Source: Planctomycetaceae bacterium
Lineage (GTDB): Bacteria > Planctomycetota > Planctomycetia > Planctomycetales > Planctomycetaceae
NCBI GenBank assembly: GCA_028284485.1
Contig: JANQRQ010000321.1
Coordinates: forward strand, 1 to 64,000
Length of the DNA stretch: 64,000 nt
Direction of reading: 5' to 3'
Shown: one piece after another, positions 27,901 to 35,431 of the stretch
Position numbering within the stretch: position 1 is the first letter of the stretch
Layout: every line of letters begins with the position of its first letter
Position numbers and translations under genes: made by a program
Notes under the pieces: generated by a model
Database searches by the model: none
The model's input: the letters and a program-made list of their open reading frames with translations, nothing else
Told to the model about the DNA's origin: nothing

Positions 27901-28558
27901 CCCGCACAATGTTGGGGTGTTCAAGAGTTGCAGCAACCTGGACTTCGCGGCGAAATCGTCGAATCTCCTCATGCGAGTCCATCAGATGTTTGGCGATCAT
28001 TTTCAGCGCGACCAAACGATTCATCGGCCGGTGAACCGCCTTAAACACCATTCCCATCCCGCCGGCATCGAGCAGATCCAGAATGAGATACTTGTCGATC
28101 AACAGGTCCGGCTGTCCCTTGAGCAAGGCGGACGCCTGAAATGGTGTTAATTTGCCCGCCTCGACGAGTTGTGAGGCCAGTTGGCGGGGGTCCGGGGCAT
28201 TGCTCTCAGCAGGACTCCGGCCCAACTCTTGGATTTCGGCAGATGACAACACGCCGACTTCGGTTAGCTTTGACAGGAAGTGTTGACTGTCAACGACGAT
28301 CTCGTCAGCTTCGGTAGGACGCTGCCCAGAATCTGAATTCAGGACGACGGTACTCTGCAAATGCGCAAAGGCCTCGTCGAATTGTTGTTCCAGCGGGTCA
28401 TCGTCAGGACTGTCGTGCCGAATCAGCGAACGCACTTCGTCCAGCAATGCAGAATCAGCGCCACATTGATCAACCAGCCATGGGTCGCGCTGCTCGTCGG
28501 GCAGTTCTAATGCTGCAAGGAATAGTTCCTGAACGCGTTGACTGCTTCCGTTGCTCAT
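21986..28558 (-). CDS. Giant Hanks-type Ser/Thr kinase with four propeller repeats and an FGE-like domain
   Basis: 2190 residues. Residues 1-65 are the short helical header common to planctomycete kinases. The kinase domain spans about 155-440: the Gly loop GGMGMVF, the catalytic Lys in VALKMIAKHL, HRDIKPGN near 277, DLG in place of DFG near 297, and APEQSLDSHQADTRADIYSLG. A membrane segment follows at about 482-505 (WAPMAIACLIIVGAYGGY). Outside the membrane lie three propeller repeats of about 270 residues (from about 553, 823 and 1099), an FGE/SUMF1-like domain (about 1420-1667), a beta-sandwich-like segment (about 1745-1896) and a fourth propeller (about 1903-2175). It looks like a transmembrane sensor kinase; the signal is unknown. 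The FGE-like part lacks the catalytic Cys pair. Confidence 0.93.
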   Translation of the reverse strand: MSNGSSQRVQELFLAALELPDEQRDPWLVDQCGADSALLDEVRSLIRHDSPDDDPLEQQFDEAFAHLQSTVVLNSDSGQRPTEADEIVVDSQHFLSKLTEVGVLSSAEIQELGRSPAESNAPDPRQLASQLVEAGKLTPFQASALLKGQPDLLIDKYLILDLLDAGGMGMVFKAVHRPMNRLVALKMIAKHLMDSHEEIRRFRREVQVAATLEHPNIVRAYDADESNGVHFLVMEFVRGENLAKRVHRRGPMKIERAIDCIFQAAKGLRYAHKHGVVHRDIKPGNLMLTKGGLVKVLDLGLANFDESLREAQQSTMSSDLSLSPKLSGSKLTVEGTMLGTVSFMAPEQSLDSHQADTRADIYSLGCTLYYLLAGEAPYRGETIFEIFEKHQASEIPSLRDKRPDVPDDIDAICRKMLAKSTDDRFQTMGELLAAIEDCDINLPQPKHRRKAASLPAKKSSPAKTQKQDHRTSKRSSPQSPSIWAPMAIACLIIVGAYGGYRYWNGSAREEKVQQAEVVDNASSQSVPPAIEIQEMKPGGANVTPDANDPPRSAAELLATGEWEWQVVEHLPEPVNSPLWDRTADMSADGCTIVFASDRAEGRGVDDIWMATRNSTDEPWPQPELLGENINSVEGESRVSILGDGLTLYFTRAGKIHISQRQTRSSSWSPAELFEVNPGYQESLDMTSDGLSFVVTRQVNESRDLFLSRRRSLEEPWGEVVRLGPEVNTTQHEHAGTMSDDGRLLVFERKLENGPNGGELWMSMRSDWSSPWSEAIPISTLNTQDHEGYPRLLPDGKSMLFQSTRSNAVGLSDMYLARLVRQEPSNSIPAATDLVASGDYEWKVVERYGDPIRARYAPSGADMTADRRTIVFTSRFKGVGAKQRDADLWMSARSSANTEWSRPVPLGSAINSGLNEVHPALSADGLTLLFTRLGDGGFETFVSRRDSTNDPWAAPKRFEFDGYYAPDLPTDQKSLLFSRSANLAIVRRSSAEAPWPEARFMRPPIKSDAAVHTGAMSEDGRLIVFTRDNADAGGKRRLWMATRADWDSAWSEPIPISLPGVSLVNHPRLLADGQSILFTGDNDICLARLVRKPTPETDASAADLIASGNYEWQVVEHFDEPINTGASEGSADMTADGLTIVFSTINGKGSYGGHDLWMCSRESITSPWSDRVNLGGLINTERHELDPALSDDGLTLIFRQGNVDGNGRSNWISTRESVASPWSAPTPFELNSNFPPDPDPLGLSSVLVRWHRGNPDLWMSRRASTDVPWPQPTHLEPPVNSERCSEETAALSGDGRLLIFSRYDKEIPLKPRQLWMTTRDDWDSPWTEPVPIATLNSGATNQCPRLLADGKTMLFRSLRPDGNGLDDIFLARLVRKQPRPKATIVEQTVHDWPADVPKPAIAPFDSTQAKTHQQDWAEFLNLPVEKKVDLNKGQSLTMVLIPPGEFLMGSTTDQQEWVLTKESNGWMQQFLPAEGPQHRVQITRPFYISKYEVTQAEWESMTGENPSEIVDQPTHPVENLKWHDSQKCLELLNALPGTDGLTFALPTEAQWEYACRAGTTTMWNFGENFTALSEYAWTNEKSSFPVGQLKPNAFGLHDMHGNAREWCRDWYDPEYYKVSPIIDPSGPVSGERHVSRGLAWHHKYAFMRSAYRECLPLGHSDWMGLRPVATILSPKLPEPETEVAVMDFAADSQTQELKQGTSADLDSSDRQLASPGEVNLLAGVEFPRDEIAVGDSFWDWEVWDGGFSATRDKTQVGGATRVQFPTPVYGDYEVDVDLTVRSGGLCCLNLPLRHRTVHLVLRAHYPSSTSFTGLELVDDRLHTTGSPSAIKQGEKQRLHVSVSHSGDSVTIHGILDGAVIADYEGPLDRVSNHKWLRTLDSNRFVLRTGADVTVHSARCRPVSAADLLETGEWEWRIAQQIALPPGSPDQISAADMTADGLTLFFSAGRNWNDEDLWMTTRASLNDEWARPSRIEGPINSRQTDTHPIISADGQTLMFTRAMPGKVSKCMISARESTTSPWSKPLPLDVPGTQRHEAPEVTPNGLALLFQGRKAGVEGRKNVADLFICRRSSIGHPWSAAQALPNSINSTVQEYAGTLSNDGRMLIFVRTSRDGRTSDFWMTTRGDWNSAWSKPRLLESLNSPRIEHKARLLADGKSILLTSKRGGSSAIYLAQLVRKISKSAMPDSNLTE
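22035..22855 (-). repeat. Fourth propeller repeat unit of the giant kinase
   Basis: It encodes the unit opening ADLLETGEWEWRIAQQ and closing ARLLADGKSILLTSKR plus YLAQLVRK. It has the same order of blades as the three units near 24420-26905: an ADMTADGLT blade, WMTTRASL, a TLSNDGRMLIF blade and a LADGKSIL blade. It is separated from its sisters by the FGE-like and sandwich-like segments. Confidence 0.85.
24420..26905 (-). repeat. Three tandem propeller repeat units of the giant kinase
   Basis: Three units of about 270 residues begin AAELLATGEWEWQVVEH, ATDLVASGDYEWKVVER and AADLIASGNYEWQVVEH. Each ends with a LLPDGKSMLF- or LLADGK-type blade followed by ARLVRK or ARLVRQ. Each unit holds about six PD40-like blades, so each is likely one complete propeller. 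Confidence 0.88.
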
Positions 28559-29214
28559 TGATGTGCTACTTCTCCGTGCTCAACTCTAACTTGCGAATGA
28601 GCCGTCAGGATCGCCTACAGAAATAAACTGTGTCACGAGAGCCACCACGAGGTTTGGACATGCCCTCTCCTGAGATTCAATATTGCAGGCTCAATTCGAC
28701 CATCGGTCTTGTTCATCGGCCCCGCTGCGTGTGTTCTTCCAAAGGATCATCGAGTTTCAGGATATCAAGGTATTTGGCGGAGTCGACGGTCGAAAGATGC
28801 ACAGAAATTTGGATTTTTTCGAAAACTCCAGTTTTGGGCCGTTCGATTGGGGGCATCGTGAACTACTAGCCGGTTTACAACACTAACGCCCACTGCCATG
28901 ACTTGGAGCTGACGTCAGTGCTGGCGTTTTTCTGCCGAGACAGTATTTCTTAAAAGTCGTCAATCGATTGTTGCAGAATTCGCTCTGAGTTTTCAAAGGA
29001 ATACCGAATGTGCTTTGATTCCATGCTGTGAAAACGTAACAACGTGATTGATAGTATCGCAAATGAATGCGATCTGGCATACTTTGGTACGGAGTTCTTC
29101 GCTGTCGGGAGCCGCATAATGATGTTGCAGCCGGGGAACAAGGCTCCGAGATAAACGCCAGCTTTGTCGCACAGATCGCCAAACAACAATCTAGAGAGTA
29201 CGAAAGACGAAATA
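28559..29214. other. 656-bp intergenic stretch with a possible small + strand transcript
   Basis: The region lies between the divergent kinase and DUF3124 genes. Two overlapping + strand frames (28630-28869 and 28683-28886) have no clear ribosome site and no recognisable product, so I do not call them. A stem followed by a T run near 28885-28931 could end a short + transcript. Promoters for both flanking genes must be here. Confidence 0.45.
28885..28931 (+). terminator. Candidate intrinsic terminator
   Basis: The arms AACGCC-CACTG (28885-28895) and CAGTG-CTGGCGTT (28916-28928) pair with a two-base bulge and a 20-base loop, followed by five T (28927-28931). The long loop and bulge make it weak. 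No confirmed gene is transcribed towards it. Confidence 0.4.
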
Positions 29215-29826
29215 ATGTCAGATCGTTCCACCCGGCCAGACTGGTTGTTGTGGCTAGAATCTCATCCTCTCCTGACGTTGCTGTTCTTGTCCCTAGTTTC
29301 GGCATCGGCTTTGATCGCCGTCGTCACTTACTTGGACCATCGGATCGAAGAGCGTGATACCGATCTCGTGCTGAAGCTGCGCCCTGTCGGAGAGCCAACA
29401 GGCGCCGTACCCTCGGAAATGCCTCATCGTGTCGCAGAGGGCCAAACTGTCTATGTGCCAATGTACTCACATATCTTGGAGTACGAGGGACAACGCATGC
29501 CCTTGGCCGGTACGCTGAGCATTCGCAACACCGACTCTGAAAAGTCCCTGACGATCTCCTCGGTGCAATATTACGACACCGAAGGGAAACTCATTCGTGA
29601 CTATCTCGAGCAACCACTAAAGCTCAATCCGATGGGATCAACCGATATCTTTATCCCGCAGTCCGACATGGCCGGCGGGGCGGGAGCCAACTTTATCGTC
29701 GAATGGGTGGCGGAAGAGTTGGTCCACGAACCGGTCGTCGAAGCCGTTATGGTCGGACGTGGAGGTACTGGAATCACAAGCTTCGTCCGTCCCGGCAAAG
29801 TCATTGACGAATTTGAGCGCGACTGA
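29215..29826 (+). CDS. DUF3124 family membrane-anchored protein
   Basis: 203 residues from the ATG at 29215; an upstream in-frame start at 29164 is less likely. One N-terminal membrane segment (LLTLLFLSLVSASALIAVV) anchors a periplasmic domain. DUF3124 is clear from VYVPMYSHILEY, LAGTLSIRNTDSEKSLTI, VQYYDTEGKLIRDYL, GGAGANFIVEWVAEE and VVEAVMVGRGGTGITSFV. No biochemical role is known for the family. It precedes a sulfatase gene on the same strand by 115 bp. Confidence 0.88.
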   Translation: MSDRSTRPDWLLWLESHPLLTLLFLSLVSASALIAVVTYLDHRIEERDTDLVLKLRPVGEPTGAVPSEMPHRVAEGQTVYVPMYSHILEYEGQRMPLAGTLSIRNTDSEKSLTISSVQYYDTEGKLIRDYLEQPLKLNPMGSTDIFIPQSDMAGGAGANFIVEWVAEELVHEPVVEAVMVGRGGTGITSFVRPGKVIDEFERD

Positions 29827-29941
29827 GCGTTTCTTGCAGCTGCGGCGTCGCAAGCATGTAATCCACTCGATTCGGCAACAAGACATTCCAGCACTTGTCC
29901 CCAGCGAAACTCGGTTTCAATGGAACTTTTTAGAGGTCGAC

Positions 29942-31537
29942 ATGCACCTTCGAGATTTCACCCTCTTCGGCATCGCCACCATTGTTCTCGGTATTAGCAC
30001 AAACGCGACGGCGGCTGACCCACCGAATATTGTCCTTATTATGGCTGACGATCTGGGCTTCTCCGACCTTGGCTGTTATGGCGGAGAGATCGATACGCCT
30101 AATCTGAATGCGCTTGCCGCAAATGGACTGCGTTACACCGAGTTTCGCAACACGTCTCGCTGCTGCCCTTCCCGCGCGTCGCTGATGACAGGCAAGTTTC
30201 AACATGCCGTTGATATGGGATGGATGACTGCCGTCGATGAGCACCGAATTGGATATCGGGGGCAACTGAGTGACGATCATCCGACAGTTGCCGAATTGCT
30301 CAATACGGGCGGATATCAAACGCGGATGTCGGGCAAATGGCATTTGACAGTCGATACAAACTTTCAAGGTGACCCGACCGAGCCGCCGAACGGTTCCTGG
30401 CCAACGCAGCGGGGCTTTGAAGAATACTACGGAGGATTGTCCGGCGGAGGTGGATACTATCGTCCTGAATCGTTGGCGAGGAATCTCCAGCGGATCCCGA
30501 AAGAATCCCTGCCGGACGACTACTACTACACGCACGCCATCACCGAAAATGCCGTGCAATTCGTTCAACGAAGCGATCCTGACAGACCGCTGTTTCTATA
30601 TGTCGCCTACTACGCACCACATCGCCCCTTAGAGGCACCCGCTGAGCGGGTCGCACGTTGCCGTGCGCGATATCAAGTCGGGTATGACGTTTTGCGTGCT
30701 GAACGCTTCGAGCGGCAAAAAAAACTGGGGATCTTCCCTGCGGATGCTGCCCAAGGTAAGCCGGGGCAAGAATTACCGAATGACTCGCCTGCCTGGACAG
30801 AATTGACGGATAAACAACGTTCTGAATGGGTGACCGAAATGGCCACCTATGCGGCCATGGTGGAGATTATGGATGACGGAATTGGCGAAATCGTCGCCGC
30901 ACTCAAAGAGCGTGGGCAATTCAAGAATACATTGATTCTGTTTCTCAGCGATAACGGTGCCACGTATGAGGGAGGCTTGATCTCGCAATTAGCGGCTGAT
31001 TTAAGCAATTCTCCCTATCGAAACTACAAACAATTCACACATTTAGGCGGAGTCTCGTCGCCGCTGATTATTCATTGGCCGGCACAAATCTCGGGTGACG
31101 ACGCCGGAGTCTTGCTGCGTGACGCTTGCCACATCAACGACTTGTTGCCAACTTGCCTGGCCGCTGCCGAATTGAACTATCCGCCGGAATTTCATGGTAA
31201 GGCGGTTTCGTCGCCGGATGGCAGCAGCTTGCTCGCAACATTCACGGGCGAAGCCATGCCGCAGCGAACATTCTATTGGGAACATCAAAGCAGTCGCGCG
31301 ATTCAACAAGGCGGATGGCGATTGGTTTCACTTCGCGAAAGCAGTCCCTGGGAGCTGTACAACTTGGCCAACGATCCATTCGAGCAGGATGATTTAAGTA
31401 AGACTGAGCCTGATCGAGTGAATGAATTGTCGACACAATGGCAGGAGTGGGCGAAGTCGAACAAAGTCTTGCCGTTGGAAACACTTCCCTGGACGAAGCG
31501 AATTAACCATTACAAGAGCCTACATGCCGGTGAGTAG
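29942..31537 (+). CDS. Secreted type I sulfatase (FGly motif CCPSR)
   Basis: 531 residues from the ATG at 29942, which has a GAGGT ribosome site 5 bases upstream and leads into a signal peptide ending near TNATAADP. An open frame extends upstream to 29759 but overlaps the previous gene. Active-site features are IVLIMADDLGFSDLG, Cys74 as the formylglycine residue in CCPSRASLMTG, SGKWHLT, VAYYAPHRPLEAP and LFLSDNGAT. The CCPSR variant is frequent in arylsulfatases of marine bacteria. It probably removes sulfate from polysaccharides or other esters in the periplasm. The next gene follows after 71 bp on the same strand. Confidence 0.92.
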   Translation: MHLRDFTLFGIATIVLGISTNATAADPPNIVLIMADDLGFSDLGCYGGEIDTPNLNALAANGLRYTEFRNTSRCCPSRASLMTGKFQHAVDMGWMTAVDEHRIGYRGQLSDDHPTVAELLNTGGYQTRMSGKWHLTVDTNFQGDPTEPPNGSWPTQRGFEEYYGGLSGGGGYYRPESLARNLQRIPKESLPDDYYYTHAITENAVQFVQRSDPDRPLFLYVAYYAPHRPLEAPAERVARCRARYQVGYDVLRAERFERQKKLGIFPADAAQGKPGQELPNDSPAWTELTDKQRSEWVTEMATYAAMVEIMDDGIGEIVAALKERGQFKNTLILFLSDNGATYEGGLISQLAADLSNSPYRNYKQFTHLGGVSSPLIIHWPAQISGDDAGVLLRDACHINDLLPTCLAAAELNYPPEFHGKAVSSPDGSSLLATFTGEAMPQRTFYWEHQSSRAIQQGGWRLVSLRESSPWELYNLANDPFEQDDLSKTEPDRVNELSTQWQEWAKSNKVLPLETLPWTKRINHYKSLHAGE

Positions 31538-31608
31538 AGTGTTCCGGCTGGCTGTAATCGGCAACCGACAATAAGGATACATTTGGACTCTTTCTGAGAC
31601 CACGTCGC

Positions 31609-33069
31609 ATGACTACCAGTTTGAAGGGACCAATTGTGCATTCGTTTCCATCCGGGACCCAATTTCTCTCGTTAGCGGTTTATGCCTGGCTCTTTCTTAT
31701 CTCAGTTCCGGCAACATCTGCAGCCGACGATGTCATCGATATCGGCTCGCGGCGGGAATTGTTCGTTGATCGATTCCTAATCGATCGATTAGAGGGTGGC
31801 GTATCACTGAAATTGCATCGCCCTGAACCGCAGGAGGTTGTCCTCCAAACCGACAAGCCCTGGGAAGGCAACACGTGCGCCTATTTCACCATCTTCCAGG
31901 ACGGCGATTTATATCGCATGTATTACCGCGGCTCTCATTTTGACGAGTCGACTCAAAAAGCAGCCCACCCGGAAGTCACTTGTTACGCCGAAAGCCCGGA
32001 CGGAATCCATTGGACGAAACCGGAGTTGGGGCTGTTCGAATTCAATGGGTCGAAGCAAAATAACACTGTTTGGACAGGAGTTGGCACTCATTGCTTTACC
32101 GTGTTCAAGGACAGAAATCCTGCTTGCTCCGCCGATGCCCGCTACAAGGCCATCAGCCGTGGGCATCCGACACATCCGCGTGGCCTGTATGTCTTCAAAT
32201 CGCCCGATGGCATTCGGTGGTCTTTGATCCGTGAGGAACCGGTAATCACAGAGGGCAAATTCGATTCTCAGAATCTAGCATTCTGGGACGAACACGAGGG
32301 AGTGTATCGGGAATACCACCGCACTTTCGTAAACGGCGTGCGGCATATCATGACCGGCACGTCCGATGATTTTGTCCATTGGACGAAGCCGAAACTGCTG
32401 TCATTTGGCGACGCTCCAGTCGAACATCTCTATACCAATGCGGTTCGGCCCTACGTTCGTGCGCCGCATTTGCTAATCGCTTTTCCCACGCGTTATCTGC
32501 CAAAGCAAGGCCAGCGGGTCGAGCCGACGTTCATGAGCAGCCGCGATCGGGAAACATTCCACCGTTGGTTGGAGCCGGTGATTCCCGAATCTGCTCCCGA
32601 GGATCGAGCCGGCAATCGCAGCAACTACATGACATGGGGACTGCTGCAGCTGCCCGAAAACGACCGGGAGTATTCCGTCTACGCGACCGAGGCATATTAC
32701 ACCGGTCCGGATAGCCGCGTCCGCAGGTTTACCTATCGAATTGATGGCTTCGTGTCAGTCCACGCCGAGGCACAAGCGGGCGACTTGGTCACCAAACCGC
32801 TGCGATTTGCCGGAAGCGAGTTGCACATCAACGCTGCCGCAGCACCCGACGGCTATGTCAAAGTGGAAATAAAGGACGAATCAGGGATGGCGATACCTGG
32901 CTTCGCGAGTTCCGACTGTGATCCGATCAGAGGCGACAAAATCGATCACATCGCATCCTGGAATGGCAGTAGCGATGTGAGTTCTATCGTCGGCGAAGTC
33001 ATTCGCGTCCGCTTTGAAATCGACAACGCCGATGTGTATTCGTTTCGCTTTGGACCAAGTAAGAATTAG
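31609..33069 (+). CDS. Secreted GH43/GH32-like beta-propeller protein
   Basis: 486 residues with a signal peptide ending near PATSAADD. The body resembles five-bladed propeller glycosidases: repeated CYAESPDGIHWTKPELG and FKSPDGIRWSLIREEP blades, FVDRFLIDRLEG near the N-terminus, and DDFVHWTKPKLL. The C-terminal about 120 residues form a beta-sandwich-like region (GDLVTKPLRFAGSELHIN, VGEVIRVRFEID). Catalytic residues are not obvious from family motifs, so hydrolase activity is inferred only from the fold. It directly follows a sulfatase gene and may act on the same glycan. Confidence 0.7.
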   Translation: MTTSLKGPIVHSFPSGTQFLSLAVYAWLFLISVPATSAADDVIDIGSRRELFVDRFLIDRLEGGVSLKLHRPEPQEVVLQTDKPWEGNTCAYFTIFQDGDLYRMYYRGSHFDESTQKAAHPEVTCYAESPDGIHWTKPELGLFEFNGSKQNNTVWTGVGTHCFTVFKDRNPACSADARYKAISRGHPTHPRGLYVFKSPDGIRWSLIREEPVITEGKFDSQNLAFWDEHEGVYREYHRTFVNGVRHIMTGTSDDFVHWTKPKLLSFGDAPVEHLYTNAVRPYVRAPHLLIAFPTRYLPKQGQRVEPTFMSSRDRETFHRWLEPVIPESAPEDRAGNRSNYMTWGLLQLPENDREYSVYATEAYYTGPDSRVRRFTYRIDGFVSVHAEAQAGDLVTKPLRFAGSELHINAAAAPDGYVKVEIKDESGMAIPGFASSDCDPIRGDKIDHIASWNGSSDVSSIVGEVIRVRFEIDNADVYSFRFGPSKN

Positions 33070-33196
33070 CGGCTATCTGCTGACGCGGGATCGCAGCATA
33101 ATTGCCTCGAGTTTCAAATGGTGTGCAGTCGGTCCAATCCAGTGCAAATTTGGTCGGATCCAAACTAGCACTTTCGACAACTAGGAAAGAATCGGT

Positions 33197-34729
33197 ATGG
33201 AAACCTGGTCGTTTGCTGGCGTCGTCGTGTTATTACTGGTAGCCGTCGCAATCTACGACGTGTGCCAACGGAAACACGCCATCCTGCGAAACTTCCCGAT
33301 CATTGGCCATTTTCGTTATCTGCTCGAATTGGTTGGGCCGGAGTTGCGGCAATACATCGTCACCGGCAATGACGAAGAACGTCCCTTCAGCCGGGATCAA
33401 CGACGATGGGTGTATGCCTCTGCAAAAAAGCAGAACAACTACTTCGGCTTCGGTTCCGACAATGAAATGGAGCATACAGACAACTATTTGATCGTTAAGC
33501 ACAGCGCATTTCCGCTGCAGATGCCGCATCCTGAAGACGACAATTACGATCCGAATTACAGCATCCCGTGCGCGAAAGTGCTTGGTGGTGACAGGCAACG
33601 CAAAAATGCATTCCGACCAGCCTCAGTTGTGAATACCTCTGCCATGAGCTTTGGATCACTGAGCGGGGCTGCGGTTGAGGCCATCAATGGAGGTTGTGCG
33701 CTAGCCGGCTGCTTGCAAAACACCGGAGAGGGTGGAATTTCGCCACACCATCAGCATGGTGGCGAACTGATCTGGCAAATTGGCACCGGGTATTTCGGCT
33801 GCCGAAATTCCGACGGGAGCTTTAGCCTGGAAAAGCTTAAGGAAAACCTGCAGCGATACCCGCAAGTGCGCGCGATCGAAATCAAACTGAGCCAGGGAGC
33901 CAAGGCCGGTGTTGGCGGAATTGTTCCTGCCGCTAAGGTGACGAAAGAGATTAGCGAGATCCGGGGCATACCGGTTGGAAAAGACTGCATCAGTCCGCCG
34001 TTCCATTCTTCGTTCGACAATCCCGATGGGCTTTTGGACTTTGTCGAACTTATCGCGGAGCAGACCGGGCTCCCAGTTGGAATTAAGTCGGCAGTCGGGG
34101 AATTAGATTTTTGGACTGAACTGACCGGTCTGATGTCGTCCACCAACCGGGGAGTCGATTTTGTCACGATTGATGGTGGCGAAGGTGGGAGCGGCGCTGC
34201 TCCACTCGCATTTTCCGACCATGTCTCGATGCCCTTTAAAATAGGCTTTGCAAAGGTTTATCGAGAATTTGCCGAGCATGGCCTACATGAAAAGGTCGTT
34301 TTTGTCGGTGCCGCCAAACTCGGTTTTCCCGAGTCGGGACTGTTCGCCTTTGCGCTAGGATGTGACATGATCGCGGTTGCTCGCGAGGCCATGTTAGCCA
34401 TCGGCTGCATTCAGGCGCAACGCTGCCACACTGGTCACTGCCCAACAGGGGTCGCGACACAGAACCGCTGGCTGGTGCGCGGGCTCGATCCGAAGAGTAA
34501 GGCGGCTCGGTTAGCTAATTACATTGTGATGCTACGCAAGGAATTGTTGATGTTAAGTCGGTCTTGTGGAGTGCCACACCCCGGGCTGATTACATCAAAA
34601 CATATCGAGATTTTGGATGGGCGTTTCGGATCGTCCACAATCACAGACATTTTTGGTTATCAGGAAAGCTATGGACTACCCGGCGCGGACGATTTGGTTG
34701 CCGTTGAAGAACTGATGGGTACGACGTGA
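33197..34729 (+). CDS. Membrane-anchored FMN-binding glutamate synthase domain protein
   Basis: 510 residues with an AGGAAAG ribosome site. One N-terminal membrane segment (WSFAGVVVLLLVAVAIYDV) precedes a stand-alone FMN-binding central domain of glutamate synthase (PF01645). Marks are VNTSAMSFGSLSGAAVEAIN, NTGEGGISPHHQHGG, FVTIDGGEGGSGAAPLAF and the iron-sulfur cysteines of CIQAQRCHTGHCPTGVATQ. Amidotransferase and FAD domains are missing, so it is not a complete glutamate synthase. Such stand-alone proteins are widespread oxidoreductases of unknown partner. A GNAT gene starts about 97 bp downstream. Confidence 0.88.
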   Translation: METWSFAGVVVLLLVAVAIYDVCQRKHAILRNFPIIGHFRYLLELVGPELRQYIVTGNDEERPFSRDQRRWVYASAKKQNNYFGFGSDNEMEHTDNYLIVKHSAFPLQMPHPEDDNYDPNYSIPCAKVLGGDRQRKNAFRPASVVNTSAMSFGSLSGAAVEAINGGCALAGCLQNTGEGGISPHHQHGGELIWQIGTGYFGCRNSDGSFSLEKLKENLQRYPQVRAIEIKLSQGAKAGVGGIVPAAKVTKEISEIRGIPVGKDCISPPFHSSFDNPDGLLDFVELIAEQTGLPVGIKSAVGELDFWTELTGLMSSTNRGVDFVTIDGGEGGSGAAPLAFSDHVSMPFKIGFAKVYREFAEHGLHEKVVFVGAAKLGFPESGLFAFALGCDMIAVAREAMLAIGCIQAQRCHTGHCPTGVATQNRWLVRGLDPKSKAARLANYIVMLRKELLMLSRSCGVPHPGLITSKHIEILDGRFGSSTITDIFGYQESYGLPGADDLVAVEELMGTT

Positions 34730-34825
34730 ACGAGCGCGGGAGTCGGTCCGAAGTGACCGACGCGATTCGAATTGTCAGCCTTGTTAGCGACGCCGTGGAG
34801 AATCTGAAGTCAAGATACGAAACAG

Positions 34826-35323
34826 ATGGCGTTTACTCACCGACAATACAACTCAGAAGACCGCGGGGACTGCATCAGAGTTTTCGACTCGAATGTGCCG
34901 AAGTTCTTCCGCGACCACGAACGGCCTGATTTTGTGTCATTCCTCGATTCAGAAGAATGCCCCTACTTCGTCATCGAGTTCGAAAACGCAATCATCGGCT
35001 GCGGGGGATACGGCATTCGCGAAGGAAGTGACCAGGCGGACATGTGTTGGGGGATGGTTGCGGCGGAGTACCACGGGAAGCACGCCGGCGAGTATCTGCT
35101 ATTAGCGCGCCTTTACGAAATTGTGACGGCCACTTGCGCAACTTCAGTCCGCTTAGGAACCAGCCAGTATACGGATGGATTTTTCCAGAAGTACGGCTTC
35201 GCGATTCAATCGATCAAACCAGATGGAATTGACACTGGGCTGGATGAAGTCGAGATGAGGCTGCAATTGACGGATGATGCCAAGCAGTTGATCACAGCTC
35301 GCTGGAATGAACGTGGTGCATAA
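34826..35323 (+). CDS. GNAT family acetyltransferase
   Basis: 165 residues. The GNAT fold shows as YFVIEFENAIIGCGGYGIRE, then the acetyl-CoA region DMCWGMVAAEYHGKHAGEYLL, and the late strand VRLGTSQYTDGFFQKYGF. The usual Q/R-x-x-G-x-G/A loop is present only in the altered form YHGKHAGEY. No signal peptide; cytoplasmic. The start at 34826 lacks a strong ribosome site. It probably acetylates a small amine or a protein; the target is unknown. Confidence 0.78.
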   Translation: MAFTHRQYNSEDRGDCIRVFDSNVPKFFRDHERPDFVSFLDSEECPYFVIEFENAIIGCGGYGIREGSDQADMCWGMVAAEYHGKHAGEYLLLARLYEIVTATCATSVRLGTSQYTDGFFQKYGFAIQSIKPDGIDTGLDEVEMRLQLTDDAKQLITARWNERGA

Positions 35324-35431
35324 TAATGCTGGCAAATACAATGGATCAAAATGCAATGGCGAGGTGCACATACCGTTGGTCGTCTAATCATGGGCCTAAA
35401 AATGGACCAGGTTGATTCCGGGAGATTCTTG

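Noticed and set aside
28630-28886. Two overlapping short + strand frames before the candidate terminator
   Set aside because: No credible ribosome site, no domain and no codon bias that separates one from the other; kept only as a possible transcript.
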